NCBI GenBank assembly: GCA_947178195.1
Contig: CAMWXM010000147.1
Coordinates: forward strand, 1-7,157
DNA length: 7,157 bases
Direction: 5' to 3'
Source of the DNA: an uncultured Ruminococcus sp.
GTDB lineage: Bacteria > Bacillota > Clostridia > Oscillospirales > Ruminococcaceae
A program made the position numbers and the translations under genes. Below, piece after piece: positions 1-5,888 of this stretch (the stretch's first letter is position 1; each line of letters starts with the position of its first letter). The notes beneath the pieces were generated by a model, which did no database searches, was not told the DNA's origin, and worked only from the letters and a program-made list of their open reading frames with translations.

Positions 1-80
1 TAGGTTCGGTAGGTTTGGAAATCATGGAAAAGGTTGATAAGGCAGTAAAAATAAGTATCGGGGTGAAAATTGATGACTAA
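1..80 (+). CDS. C-terminal end of an unidentified protein (5' end outside window)
   Basis: An open frame (first complete codon at base 3) runs in from the left edge and ends with TAA at 78-80. It gives 25 residues ending in KISIGVKIDD. The last 8 bases overlap the ATG of the next gene (ATGACTAA), the coupled arrangement usual in compact operons, and this is the main support for its being a real gene end. The visible piece is too short to assign a family. It probably belongs to the same accessory operon as the two small genes that follow. Confidence 0.5.
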   Translation, partial: GSVGLEIMEKVDKAVKISIGVKIDD

Positions 81-231
81 GTTCGGACAAGCTGAATACA
101 TTGATTTTATGGCAAGAATATTTGCGGATAAAATCAGCAATGTTCTTGAAGAAAACGAAAAGCAGAATTTTAATGGCAGAAATACAGAAGATATTTATAG
201 AAAATTTCCGTCCTCAAAGGACGCTATTTAG
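73..231 (+). CDS. Small hypothetical protein, 52 aa
   Basis: ATG at 73 is preceded by GGGGTG (60-65) at good spacing and overlaps the upstream stop by 8 bases, which suggests translational coupling. The product starts MTKFGQAEYIDFMARIFADK and is a soluble, mostly charged and probably helical protein: an amphipathic N-terminal half, then a basic, Asn-rich C-terminal half. No signal peptide, membrane segment or catalytic motif is visible and I do not recognise a family. The stop (229-231) is fused to the AGGAGG ribosome site of the next gene, so the two are almost certainly co-transcribed. Small genes like this are common just upstream of recombinases in Firmicutes integrative elements. A role in element biology is inference only. 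Confidence 0.6.
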   Translation: MTKFGQAEYIDFMARIFADKISNVLEENEKQNFNGRNTEDIYRKFPSSKDAI

Positions 232-240
232 GAGGATAAA

Positions 241-360
241 ATGATTGGATTTTTTATTGGTTTGGTAATCGGTGGTGCAGTAGGAATGTTTGTAACCAGT
301 CTTTGCATAGTGGCAGGGACAGCCGACAGATGTATGAATCAGACCGATTTTAAGGATTAA
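241..360 (+). CDS. DUF3789-like membrane mini-protein, 39 aa
   Basis: ATG at 241 follows a textbook AGGAGG (230-235) five bases away, so the start is secure. The product is one hydrophobic, glycine-rich segment at about residues 2-26 (MIGFFIGLVIGGAVGMF...), including a GxxxG-like GGAVG pattern. A short hydrophilic tail with an AGTADRCM motif follows. A tiny Gly-rich membrane helix ending in (A)G-x-ADR is what I recall of the DUF3789 family, which has unknown function and occurs on Firmicutes conjugative and integrative elements. It probably sits as a single-pass inner-membrane peptide with the charged end in the cytoplasm. It closes the small-gene operon; recombinase 1 begins 72 bases downstream. 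The family call rests on pattern memory, not a search. Confidence 0.65.
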   Translation: MIGFFIGLVIGGAVGMFVTSLCIVAGTADRCMNQTDFKD

Positions 361-363
361 TTT

Positions 364-405
364 TGTCAGGTTTGGTGATACCATTCTGACAGGAAATGTG
401 GTATC
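364..405 (+). promoter_or_regulatory. Interleaved inverted repeats (possible pseudoknot or overlapping operators) ahead of recombinase 1
   Basis: Two perfect inverted repeats interlock in this intergenic stretch. TGTCAG (364-369) pairs with CTGACA (386-391). GATACCA (377-383) pairs with TGGTATC (399-405). The order A-B-A'-B' gives 6- and 7-bp stems with 7-, 2- and 7-base connecting loops. As RNA this fits an H-type pseudoknot or two mutually exclusive hairpins in the recombinase 1 leader, ending 14 bases before its Shine-Dalgarno. As DNA it could be two half-overlapping protein or recombinase binding sites. I saw no convincing -10/-35 pair here. The function is inferred. Confidence 0.4.
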
Positions 406-414
406 CTTGTTGGT
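397..414 (+). repeat. 18-bp direct repeat, copy 1 (recombinase 1 leader)
   Basis: TGTGGTATCCTTGTTGGT here matches 2956-2973 (TGTGTTATCCTTGTTGGT) at 17 of 18 positions, with 13 consecutive identical bases. Both copies lie just before a recombinase Shine-Dalgarno. It may be a leftover of leader duplication among tandem recombinase genes, or the boundary of a mobile unit. This copy overlaps the 3' arm of the 7-bp inverted repeat. Confidence 0.6.
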
Positions 415-419
415 AAAAT

Positions 420-424
420 GGAGG
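420..424 (+). promoter_or_regulatory. Ribosome binding site GGAGG deciding the recombinase 1 start
   Basis: GGAGG lies 8 bases before ATG 433. The earlier in-frame ATG at 418 overlaps this site and has no upstream Shine-Dalgarno, so 433 is the better start. Confidence 0.75.
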
Positions 425-432
425 TGGCAGAA

Positions 433-1962
433 ATGCCGACAGTAACGGTGATACAACCAATGATAACAGAAGAAAAAAGTACGATGATTCGCTGTGCAGC
501 ATATTGTCGAGTGAGTTCCGACAGCAAAGATCAGCTTAATTCCTTCATGGCACAGCTTAAATATTATGAGAACTTCCTTGCCGACAGTAAAACAGAAACC
601 CTTATAAATGTTTACGCAGACGAGGGAGTGACGGGAACTTGTGAGGACAAGCGTGACGAATTTCAAAGGATGATGAACGACTGCCGAAAGGGTAAAATCG
701 ACAGAATCTACACCAAGTCAATTAGTAGATTTGCTCGAAACACAAAGGATTGCCTTAAAAATATCCGTGAGCTGAAATCTCTTGGAATCACGGTGTTTTT
801 TGAAAAAGAAAATATTGATACTGCCAATATGCCCGATGAAATGATGATAACCATAATAGGAGGTCTGGCGCAGGAAGAATCAACTTCGATATCAAATAAT
901 GTAAAATGGAGTTATCAAAAACGTTTTGAAAAAGGAAATATAAAAGCATTTTCAGCTCCGCTTGGTTACGATTTATGCGATGGAAGGTTGATGATAAATG
1001 AGGCTCAGGCAGAAATAGTAAGGGAAATTTTTAATATGTTTTTGAGCGGAAACGGCTATCAGCGAATTTCAGAAATATGCAGTAAAAAATATTTTAAATA
1101 TAAAGAAAAATTTAGCTTTTATGGGATCTCATACATCCTTTCCAACGAAAAATATATCGGCGATTCGGTTTATCAAAAAACATTTACGACAAATAATCTT
1201 CCGTTTAAAAAGATGAAAAATAATGGACAACTGAATAAATATCATATTCAAAATACTCATAAGGCAATAATTTCAAAGGAGGTGTTTGAAAAGACTCAGG
1301 CTTTGATTGAAAGCAGAAAACATAATAATATCACGTCAGAATACGCTTTTAAAGGCAGGATCATATGTGCTGTATGCGGCAGTAAATATAAGAGAAAAAT
1401 ATGCAGAAGCAAGGCGTTCTGGGTATGCAGAAAGCATGATAATCTGGCAGGTTCCTGTAATAGTAAGCGGCTTACGGAGAGTAGTATTGTCGAAGCGTTT
1501 CTAAGATTAAACAATAAATTGCAATCTAATTATAAGCAGATACTTGTACCTCTGCAAATATCCTTGCAGGATTTAAAATTACGGCAGTTCAGCAGCAATT
1601 CCAACGTGATGGAAATTCATAAAGAGATTGCCAAGCTTAGGGAGCAGACTCATGTACTTGCAAGACTTAAAACTAAGGGATTCTTGGAGAATACGAAGTA
1701 TCTTGAACAAACTGCAGAGCTTAATTCAAAAATAAATAAACTGCAGTCGGAGCTAAAGAAAATCACACATCTTGACAATGAGGACGAAACGCTTGATCAG
1801 ATAGAAATGTTGATAGATTACTTTGAAAAGCAAGATGCTCCAATAAGTGAATTTGATGAATCTGCATTTGAATTTCTAATCAATAAAATTGTAGTTACAA
1901 GTCAAAATGAATTGGAATTTCATGTTATGGGCGGTTTGAAATTTAAAGAGAAAATATTCTGA
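433..1962 (+). CDS. Serine recombinase 1 (resolvase/invertase N-domain, recombinase domain, zinc ribbon), 509 aa
   Basis: Complete large serine recombinase, which cuts and rejoins DNA at attachment sites through a phosphoserine link. The N-terminal catalytic domain spans about residues 18-160. It holds YCRVS with nucleophile Ser28, DEGVTGT (63-69) and SISRFARN (96-103) with the conserved arginines. The recombinase DNA-binding domain follows at about 175-295 (PLGYD...; SNEKYIGD). A zinc beta-ribbon has cysteines 312, 315, 332 and 342. A coiled-coil-prone stretch at about 375-445 and a short C-terminal beta-rich end complete it. All expected parts are present, so it looks active. It is the first of three recombinase genes on this strand and a distant paralogue of the one at 3871. 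An 18-bp repeat in its leader recurs before recombinase 2. The specific element and target site are not identifiable here. Confidence 0.93.
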   Translation: MPTVTVIQPMITEEKSTMIRCAAYCRVSSDSKDQLNSFMAQLKYYENFLADSKTETLINVYADEGVTGTCEDKRDEFQRMMNDCRKGKIDRIYTKSISRFARNTKDCLKNIRELKSLGITVFFEKENIDTANMPDEMMITIIGGLAQEESTSISNNVKWSYQKRFEKGNIKAFSAPLGYDLCDGRLMINEAQAEIVREIFNMFLSGNGYQRISEICSKKYFKYKEKFSFYGISYILSNEKYIGDSVYQKTFTTNNLPFKKMKNNGQLNKYHIQNTHKAIISKEVFEKTQALIESRKHNNITSEYAFKGRIICAVCGSKYKRKICRSKAFWVCRKHDNLAGSCNSKRLTESSIVEAFLRLNNKLQSNYKQILVPLQISLQDLKLRQFSSNSNVMEIHKEIAKLREQTHVLARLKTKGFLENTKYLEQTAELNSKINKLQSELKKITHLDNEDETLDQIEMLIDYFEKQDAPISEFDESAFEFLINKIVVTSQNELEFHVMGGLKFKEKIF

Positions 1963-1967
1963 ACATA

Positions 1968-1996
1968 TTGAAATTCGATAAAAAGCATGGTATAAT
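1968..1996 (+). promoter_or_regulatory. Near-consensus sigma-70/sigma-A promoter with extended -10 for the rpn pseudogene
   Basis: TTGAAA (1968-1973) and TATAAT (1991-1996) are separated by exactly 17 bases, and TG at 1988-1989 gives an extended -10 (TGnTATAAT). Transcription would start near 2003, just before an AGGAAGGG ribosome site (2005-2012). It begins 5 bases after the recombinase 1 stop, so the rpn gene carries its own strong promoter and does not depend on read-through from the recombinase. Confidence 0.75.
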
Positions 1997-2024
1997 ATAT
2001 ATAAAGGAAGGGACAGTGATACCG

Positions 2025-2867
2025 ATGGGTGAAATCATATCTGCGTCGCATGATGTGGTGTTTAAAGCGCTGTTTGTGCGTAACCCGGACATTTTGAGGG
2101 CATTTCTGCGCGATATACTGGATCTGCCAATTACAGACAGCGACAAGATAACAATACTAAATCCGGAGCTTATTCCCGATTTTTCCGAAGGAAAGCTCAG
2201 CAGGCTCGATATTCATGTTGAGATGAAAAACCGTAGGTTCAACATTGAAATGCAGGCTAGAAAAAATGGTTTCTCTGCGTAACGTCTCCTGTATTATTGG
2301 GCGGAATTATATGCGGAAAAATTTGAATCCGGCGGGAAGTACGAAGATTTAGAGCAGACGATTTCTGTAAATGTGTTGGGATTTAAATTTTTAAACTGTG
2401 AAAATTACCATTCATCGTATTCGATTTTAGAGGATACACGATACGAAAAATTTACCGATAAGCTGTCTATTTATGTTTTTGAGCTGCCAAAAGTGCCAAA
2501 AGAAATTATTTCGGGCGACGTCAAGCAGCAGTGGATGGAGCTTATCAGAGCCGATAGTGAGGAGGCGTTGGAGATGGTAAGAACGACAACTGAAAATCCG
2601 GCGATTCAAAAGGGTATCGAGGCTGTATATGCGCTGAATGCCGATACGGTTCTGCGCGAGCAGATTCGTCAGCGTGAAAAAGCCGTCCGTGACTATGAAA
2701 ACGATATGGCAACCGCAAGGTCTGAGGGTAAAGCAGAGGGCATTTCAATTGGAGAAGCCAAAGGCAGAGCAGAAGGTAAAGCTGAAGCAGAAACTGAAAT
2801 AATAAATAAGATGAAGGCATACGGTATGACAGAAGAACAAATAAAGGCTGTACTCTCAAAAGGTTAA
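2025..2867 (+). pseudogene. Rpn family recombination-promoting nuclease / PD-(D/E)XK putative transposase, broken by one in-frame stop
   Basis: Rpn-type proteins are PD-(D/E)XK endonucleases (PDDEXK_2 family) linked to RecA-independent recombination. ATG 2025 opens MGEIISASHDVVFKALF, the usual Rpn N-terminus. The nuclease motif is visible as Asp62, then Glu75-Met-Gln77 (the E-x-Q signature). A TAA at 2280-2282 interrupts codon 86. The same frame continues at once with RLLYYWAELYAEKF and stays homologous to the stop at 2865-2867, so one substitution explains the break. With that codon restored the product is about 280 aa, normal for the family. The C-terminus has repeated EGKAEG/EAKGRAEG charged segments and a final MTEEQIKAVLSKG helix, typical of this family. 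No good Shine-Dalgarno exists for re-initiation after the stop (GTG 2373 is the likeliest), so the nuclease is probably dead. It has its own promoter and terminator between recombinases 1 and 2. Confidence 0.85.
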
Positions 2868-2888
2868 ACAAAAATTTATAAGTAAATT

Positions 2889-2924
2889 ATGCGCTTTGTG
2901 ACCAAAACACATGGCGCATTTTTG
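2889..2924 (+). terminator. Rho-independent terminator after rpn
   Basis: ATGCGC (2889-2894) pairs with GCGCAT (2914-2919). An inner TGTG/CACA stem (2897-2900 / 2908-2911) lies across a 2x2 internal loop, with loop ACCAAAA and a T5 tract at 2919-2923. It lies 21 bases after the rpn stop. The first ATG of the downstream open frame (2889) falls inside the stem, which argues against that start for recombinase 2. Confidence 0.75.
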
Positions 2925-2955
2925 TTGTCTTTGGATATGGAAATCTTGAAGATTT

Positions 2956-2973
2956 TGTGTTATCCTTGTTGGT
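2956..2973 (+). repeat. 18-bp direct repeat, copy 2 (recombinase 2 leader)
   Basis: TGTGTTATCCTTGTTGGT matches the copy at 397-414 except for one base. It stands 17 bases before the recombinase 2 ATG, as copy 1 stands 18 bases before the recombinase 1 ATG, so the two leaders share position as well as sequence. The upstream inverted-repeat partners seen at copy 1 are absent here. Confidence 0.6.
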
Positions 2974-2977
2974 TGAA

Positions 2978-2982
2978 AGGAG
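2978..2982 (+). promoter_or_regulatory. Ribosome binding site AGGAG deciding the recombinase 2 start
   Basis: AGGAG is 8 bases before ATG 2991. It selects that codon over the longer-frame ATG at 2889, which lies in the terminator stem and has no ribosome site. Confidence 0.75.
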
Positions 2983-2990
2983 ATGATAGA

Positions 2991-3935
2991 ATGGCAAAAA
3001 ACAGAGTTATACCGTTTGGATACTGCATGAGAAACGGTAAAATTACAGTAGATTTTAAAGAGTCCAAAGCGGTTGTAAGAATCTTTGAAGAATACTTAAA
3101 CGGCAGCAGCTTATTGCAGATTGCAAAGCTGATGGAGTCAGAAAATATAAAGTACAGCAAGGGTTTTGAGCAGTGGAATAAAAATATGGTCAAGCGGATA
3201 ATCGAGAATGAAAAGTATCTTGGTACTGATAAATATCCGCAGATAATCAGCGAAAAGTTTTTTAATCAGGCAAATGAAAAAAGAGTGTCAAAAGCAACTT
3301 CTGTGTGCGTTATTTCTGAAGATTTACAGGAGATCAGAAACCGTACATACTGCTCCGAATGTAGTCACAGACTCTCAAGGATAGGCGGTAATAGTCGAAG
3401 TGCAAAGTGGGATTGTAGAAATCCGGACTGTTACAGATTGGAATATCAGTTGACTGACCAGATGATAATCGGAGCAGTTCTGACTACGCTGAATACGGTT
3501 ATAGCGAATCCAAATTTGATTGAAAACAGCGGCGAGATAAGCGAGTTTTTCCCTACCGCTGATGTGATTAGAAAACAAAATGAAATAAATCAAATGACTG
3601 ATTCTGCACAGGTAGATTTCGACAGAATTAAATCTGAAATTTTCAAGCTTGCCGAGATGAAATATGATTGCTGCACCTATGATGATAGTCCACAGAAAAC
3701 GGCGCAGCTACGTAGGTTGCTTGAAAGTAAAGAACAATTAAACAGCTTAGATATTGGCTTATTCAAAACGTGTATTTCACGAATTTGGATAAGCCATTTT
3801 TGTACCATAGAGGTTGAATTTATCAACGGAGTACATATTAAAAATATTACTGAAAGGACAGGTGAAAATTATGAGCATAGCTCAGAATGTAACGATAATT
3901 CCTGCAAAGGCTCAGACAGAGATAAACCGCAATAA
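2991..3935 (+). CDS. Serine-recombinase-like protein without catalytic domain (recombinase domain + zinc ribbon), 314 aa
   Basis: From its first residues the protein enters the DNA-binding part of a large serine recombinase: VIPFGYCMRNGKI aligns with the PLGY...LMI segment of recombinase 1 after its catalytic domain. The recombinase domain spans about 7-100 (NEKYLGTDKYPQIISEKFF). A zinc ribbon has Cys121, 124, 142 and 147. A predicted coiled coil (about 190-260) and a C-terminal beta-rich end follow. No YxRxS serine or SRFARN arginine motif occurs, so it cannot cut DNA alone. Because start and ribosome site are good, this looks like the native form and not a recent truncation. Such catalytic-less partners recur next to active recombinases in Firmicutes elements. 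A role as DNA-binding cofactor or directionality factor is inference. Its 3' end overlaps recombinase 3 by 65 bases, implying translational coupling. Confidence 0.85.
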   Translation: MAKNRVIPFGYCMRNGKITVDFKESKAVVRIFEEYLNGSSLLQIAKLMESENIKYSKGFEQWNKNMVKRIIENEKYLGTDKYPQIISEKFFNQANEKRVSKATSVCVISEDLQEIRNRTYCSECSHRLSRIGGNSRSAKWDCRNPDCYRLEYQLTDQMIIGAVLTTLNTVIANPNLIENSGEISEFFPTADVIRKQNEINQMTDSAQVDFDRIKSEIFKLAEMKYDCCTYDDSPQKTAQLRRLLESKEQLNSLDIGLFKTCISRIWISHFCTIEVEFINGVHIKNITERTGENYEHSSECNDNSCKGSDRDKPQ

Positions 3936-5262
3936 ATATCAGCAATTACGAGTGGCAGCCTATTGCAGGGTGTCAACAGAACAAGAAGAACAGCAGAGCA
4001 GTTACCAAGTTCAGATCGCTTACTACACCGATCTTATTAACAGAAAAAAGGAGTGGTCGCTGGTTGGCATTTTCGCAGATGAGGGAATCAGCGGAACACA
4101 AACGAAAAATCGTACAGAGTTCAAACGCATGATAAGGATGTGCAAAAGCAAGAAAATTGACCTTGTAATTACCAAGTCAATATCAAGATTTGCCCGAAAT
4201 ACCGTGGATTGCCTTGAGTATGTCAGGCAGCTTAAAGACCTCGGAATCGGCGTGATTTTCGAGAAAGAAAATATAAATACCCTGACCATGACTTCTGAAT
4301 TTATGATCGCTTTATACGGTTCGTTTGCTCAGGCAGAATCGGAATCCATCAGTAAAAATGTTTCATGGGGTAAAGAAAAAGCGTATCGTGAGGGCAAGGT
4401 TCAATTCCAGTACAAGCATCTGCTTGGCTACAAAAGGGGTGATGACGGCGAGCCTGAGATCGTCCCTGATGAAGCGGAAACGGTGCGGCTGATCTTCAAA
4501 TTATTCCTCGACGGCTACTCCATGAAGGAGATTGCTATCACGCTGAAAAATTTAGGAAAACCTAATAAATACGGCGATGTGGAATGGCGTTCAAACACTA
4601 TTTCAAGGATTCTGCAAAATGAAAAGTATGTGGGCGATGCACTGCTCCAAAAGACTTTTACGGTCGATTGCATAACGCATAAAATAGTAAAAAATCATGG
4701 AGAACGTCCAATGTATCTGGTAACAGATCACCATGCTCCGATAGTCGACAGAGATACTTTTAATCGAGTTCAGCAGGAGCTTGCAAGGCGTTCCAGTAAG
4801 CGTAAAATCAGCGATAAGACTGTTACAGAACAAGGCAAATATTCCAGTAAATACGCACTTACGGAATTGCTTATCTGCGGACATTGCGGTACTCCATATC
4901 GAAGAACTACATGGGCGGCAAGAGGCAAAAAGCAGATCGTATGGCGGTGTATCAGCCGTCTGGAACATGGCAAAAAATACTGTCCGGAATCTCCTACGAT
5001 CAAGGAAGAACAGCTTCACAAAGCCATAATTCATGCGATAAATAATTATTACTCCTGCCGCAATGATATTGCAAGGATTCTGAAAGCGAATATAGGAACT
5101 GTTCTGGAATGTCAGGGTCAGGAGGAAATTATCAGTATCGAAAATCGGCTTAAGGAAATTGATCAGGCGAGGAATGATCTGGTAATGCTGATAGCTTCCG
5201 GCGGTTGCGATGAGGACAAGCTTGATAGCGAATTTTCAAGGATATTACATCAGAGAATCTGA
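3871..5262 (+). CDS. Serine recombinase 3, catalytic domain intact, C-terminus truncated by fusion to foreign sequence, 463 codons
   Basis: ATG 3871 has purine-rich GAAAGGACAGG upstream (3852-3862); the open frame back to a TTG at 3814 lies inside recombinase 2 and is not a start. The catalytic domain (about 27-170) has YCRVS with nucleophile Ser35, DEGISGT (70-76) and SISRFARN (103-110). The recombinase domain lies at about 183-310 (LLGYKRG; QNEKYVGDALLQ). The zinc ribbon has Cys336, 339, 360 and 371. A coiled coil begins near 415, but family homology stops around DSEFSR (residues 452-457). The last six residues (ILHQRI) are read from DUF362 DNA in the wrong frame. Compared with recombinase 1, the rest of the coiled coil and the C-terminal beta end (perhaps 60-90 residues, inferred) are missing. 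Activity is doubtful because this region controls synapsis direction in large serine integrases. Confidence 0.85.
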   Translation: MSIAQNVTIIPAKAQTEINRNKYQQLRVAAYCRVSTEQEEQQSSYQVQIAYYTDLINRKKEWSLVGIFADEGISGTQTKNRTEFKRMIRMCKSKKIDLVITKSISRFARNTVDCLEYVRQLKDLGIGVIFEKENINTLTMTSEFMIALYGSFAQAESESISKNVSWGKEKAYREGKVQFQYKHLLGYKRGDDGEPEIVPDEAETVRLIFKLFLDGYSMKEIAITLKNLGKPNKYGDVEWRSNTISRILQNEKYVGDALLQKTFTVDCITHKIVKNHGERPMYLVTDHHAPIVDRDTFNRVQQELARRSSKRKISDKTVTEQGKYSSKYALTELLICGHCGTPYRRTTWAARGKKQIVWRCISRLEHGKKYCPESPTIKEEQLHKAIIHAINNYYSCRNDIARILKANIGTVLECQGQEEIISIENRLKEIDQARNDLVMLIASGGCDEDKLDSEFSRILHQRI

Positions 5263-5816
5263 TGAACACTTACCTTGCACTTGAATGGAATCCGACTGAT
5301 AATACTGCTGTAAAGCTGAGTACAGGTGAACCTCCTGCAAGCAATTATCTTCGTCCGGAACTTATTCAGGATGTGGTACAGTATGTTGACGGCACGATCG
5401 TAGAATGCAATACAGCTTACGGCGGTTCACGTTCATCAACTGCAATGCATTATCAGGTAGCAGAAGATCACGGATTTACAGAAATAGCTGATTTTCAGAT
5501 TCTCGATGAAAACGGTTCTATGACACTGCCTGTAGAGGGTGGTTATGTTCTCACAGAAAATTATGTCGGCTCAGCATTTGCACATTATGATTCATACTTA
5601 GTTCTGTCTCATTTCAAGGGTCATGCTATGGCAGGATATGGCGGTGCAATAAAGAATATTTCTATCGGTTTTGCATCATCTGAAGGAAAATCATGGATTC
5701 ATAGCGGAGGAAAAAGTCTGACAAATCCATGGGGCGGACAGCAGGATGCATTTTTAGAATCTATGGCAGAAGCCGGAAAATCAGTTTCAGATTATTTGGA
5801 TAAGGGAAATAATATT
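5238..5816 (+). pseudogene. DUF362 domain protein fragment, both ends missing
   Basis: DUF362 proteins are usually ferredoxin-like or lipoprotein-type proteins of unknown function in anaerobes. In the frame of base 5262 the recognisable family sequence starts before the ATG: codons from 5238 read KDITSENLMNTYLALEW, a typical DUF362 start region, so ATG 5262 is an internal Met and not the true start. Family features follow: TAVKLSTGEPPASNYL, VECNTAYGG (Cys49 counted from 5262), LSHFKGHAMAGYGGA and SIGFASSEGKSWIHSGGK, then FLESMAEAGKSVSDYLDKGNNI. Homology stops at about 5816, just where the family continues with YINVMNN and a Cys-rich (CDC) cluster. The 5' end (leader and first residues) was lost at the join with recombinase 3. 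It is the left half of an in-frame chimera with an aldo/keto reductase remnant. Confidence 0.8.
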
Positions 5817-5888
5817 GACAAAATCATTGTAAACATCGGCTTTATCATATTCGGTTTTGATCTCTTGAACAAGTATTTTACCATGAAC
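5817..5888. other. 72-bp unexplained linker between two gene fragments
   Basis: After DUF362 homology ends and before aldo/keto reductase homology begins (near 5889), the plus frame reads DKIIVNIGFIIFGFDLLNKY, which resembles neither family convincingly. On the minus strand the same bases read HGKILVQEIKTEYDKADVYN, which has a more protein-like composition. It may be an inverted scrap of a third gene or diverged reductase sequence. I cannot name it. Confidence 0.35.

Noticed and set aside
386..419. CTGACA (386-391) with TAAAAT (414-419) as a promoter for recombinase 1
   Set aside because: The spacing is 22 bp, too long for a normal promoter, and CTGACA is better explained as an inverted-repeat arm.
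418..432. ATG 418 as the recombinase 1 start
   Set aside because: It overlaps the GGAGG that serves ATG 433 and has no Shine-Dalgarno of its own.
214..666. Minus-strand open frame of 150 codons
   Set aside because: It is antisense to the DUF3789-like gene, the leader and the 5' end of recombinase 1, has Cys/His-rich unlikely composition and no ribosome site.
2280..2282. Programmed readthrough or stop-codon reassignment at the rpn TAA
   Set aside because: TAA is used as a normal stop elsewhere (78-80, 358-360, 2865-2867) and no recoding stem or context is seen; a nonsense mutation is simpler.
2545..2871. Minus-strand open frame of 108 codons rich in Leu/Ser/Pro
   Set aside because: It is a shadow of the repetitive KAEG-type C-terminus of rpn read backwards, without a start context.
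2889..2990. ATG 2889 as the recombinase 2 start
   Set aside because: It lies in the terminator stem, lacks a ribosome site and adds residues not homologous to the family; ATG 2991 has AGGAG at 8 bases.
3814..3870. TTG 3814 as an extended start for recombinase 3
   Set aside because: It is inside the recombinase 2 coding sequence without a Shine-Dalgarno; ATG 3871 has one and gives the family-typical N-terminus.
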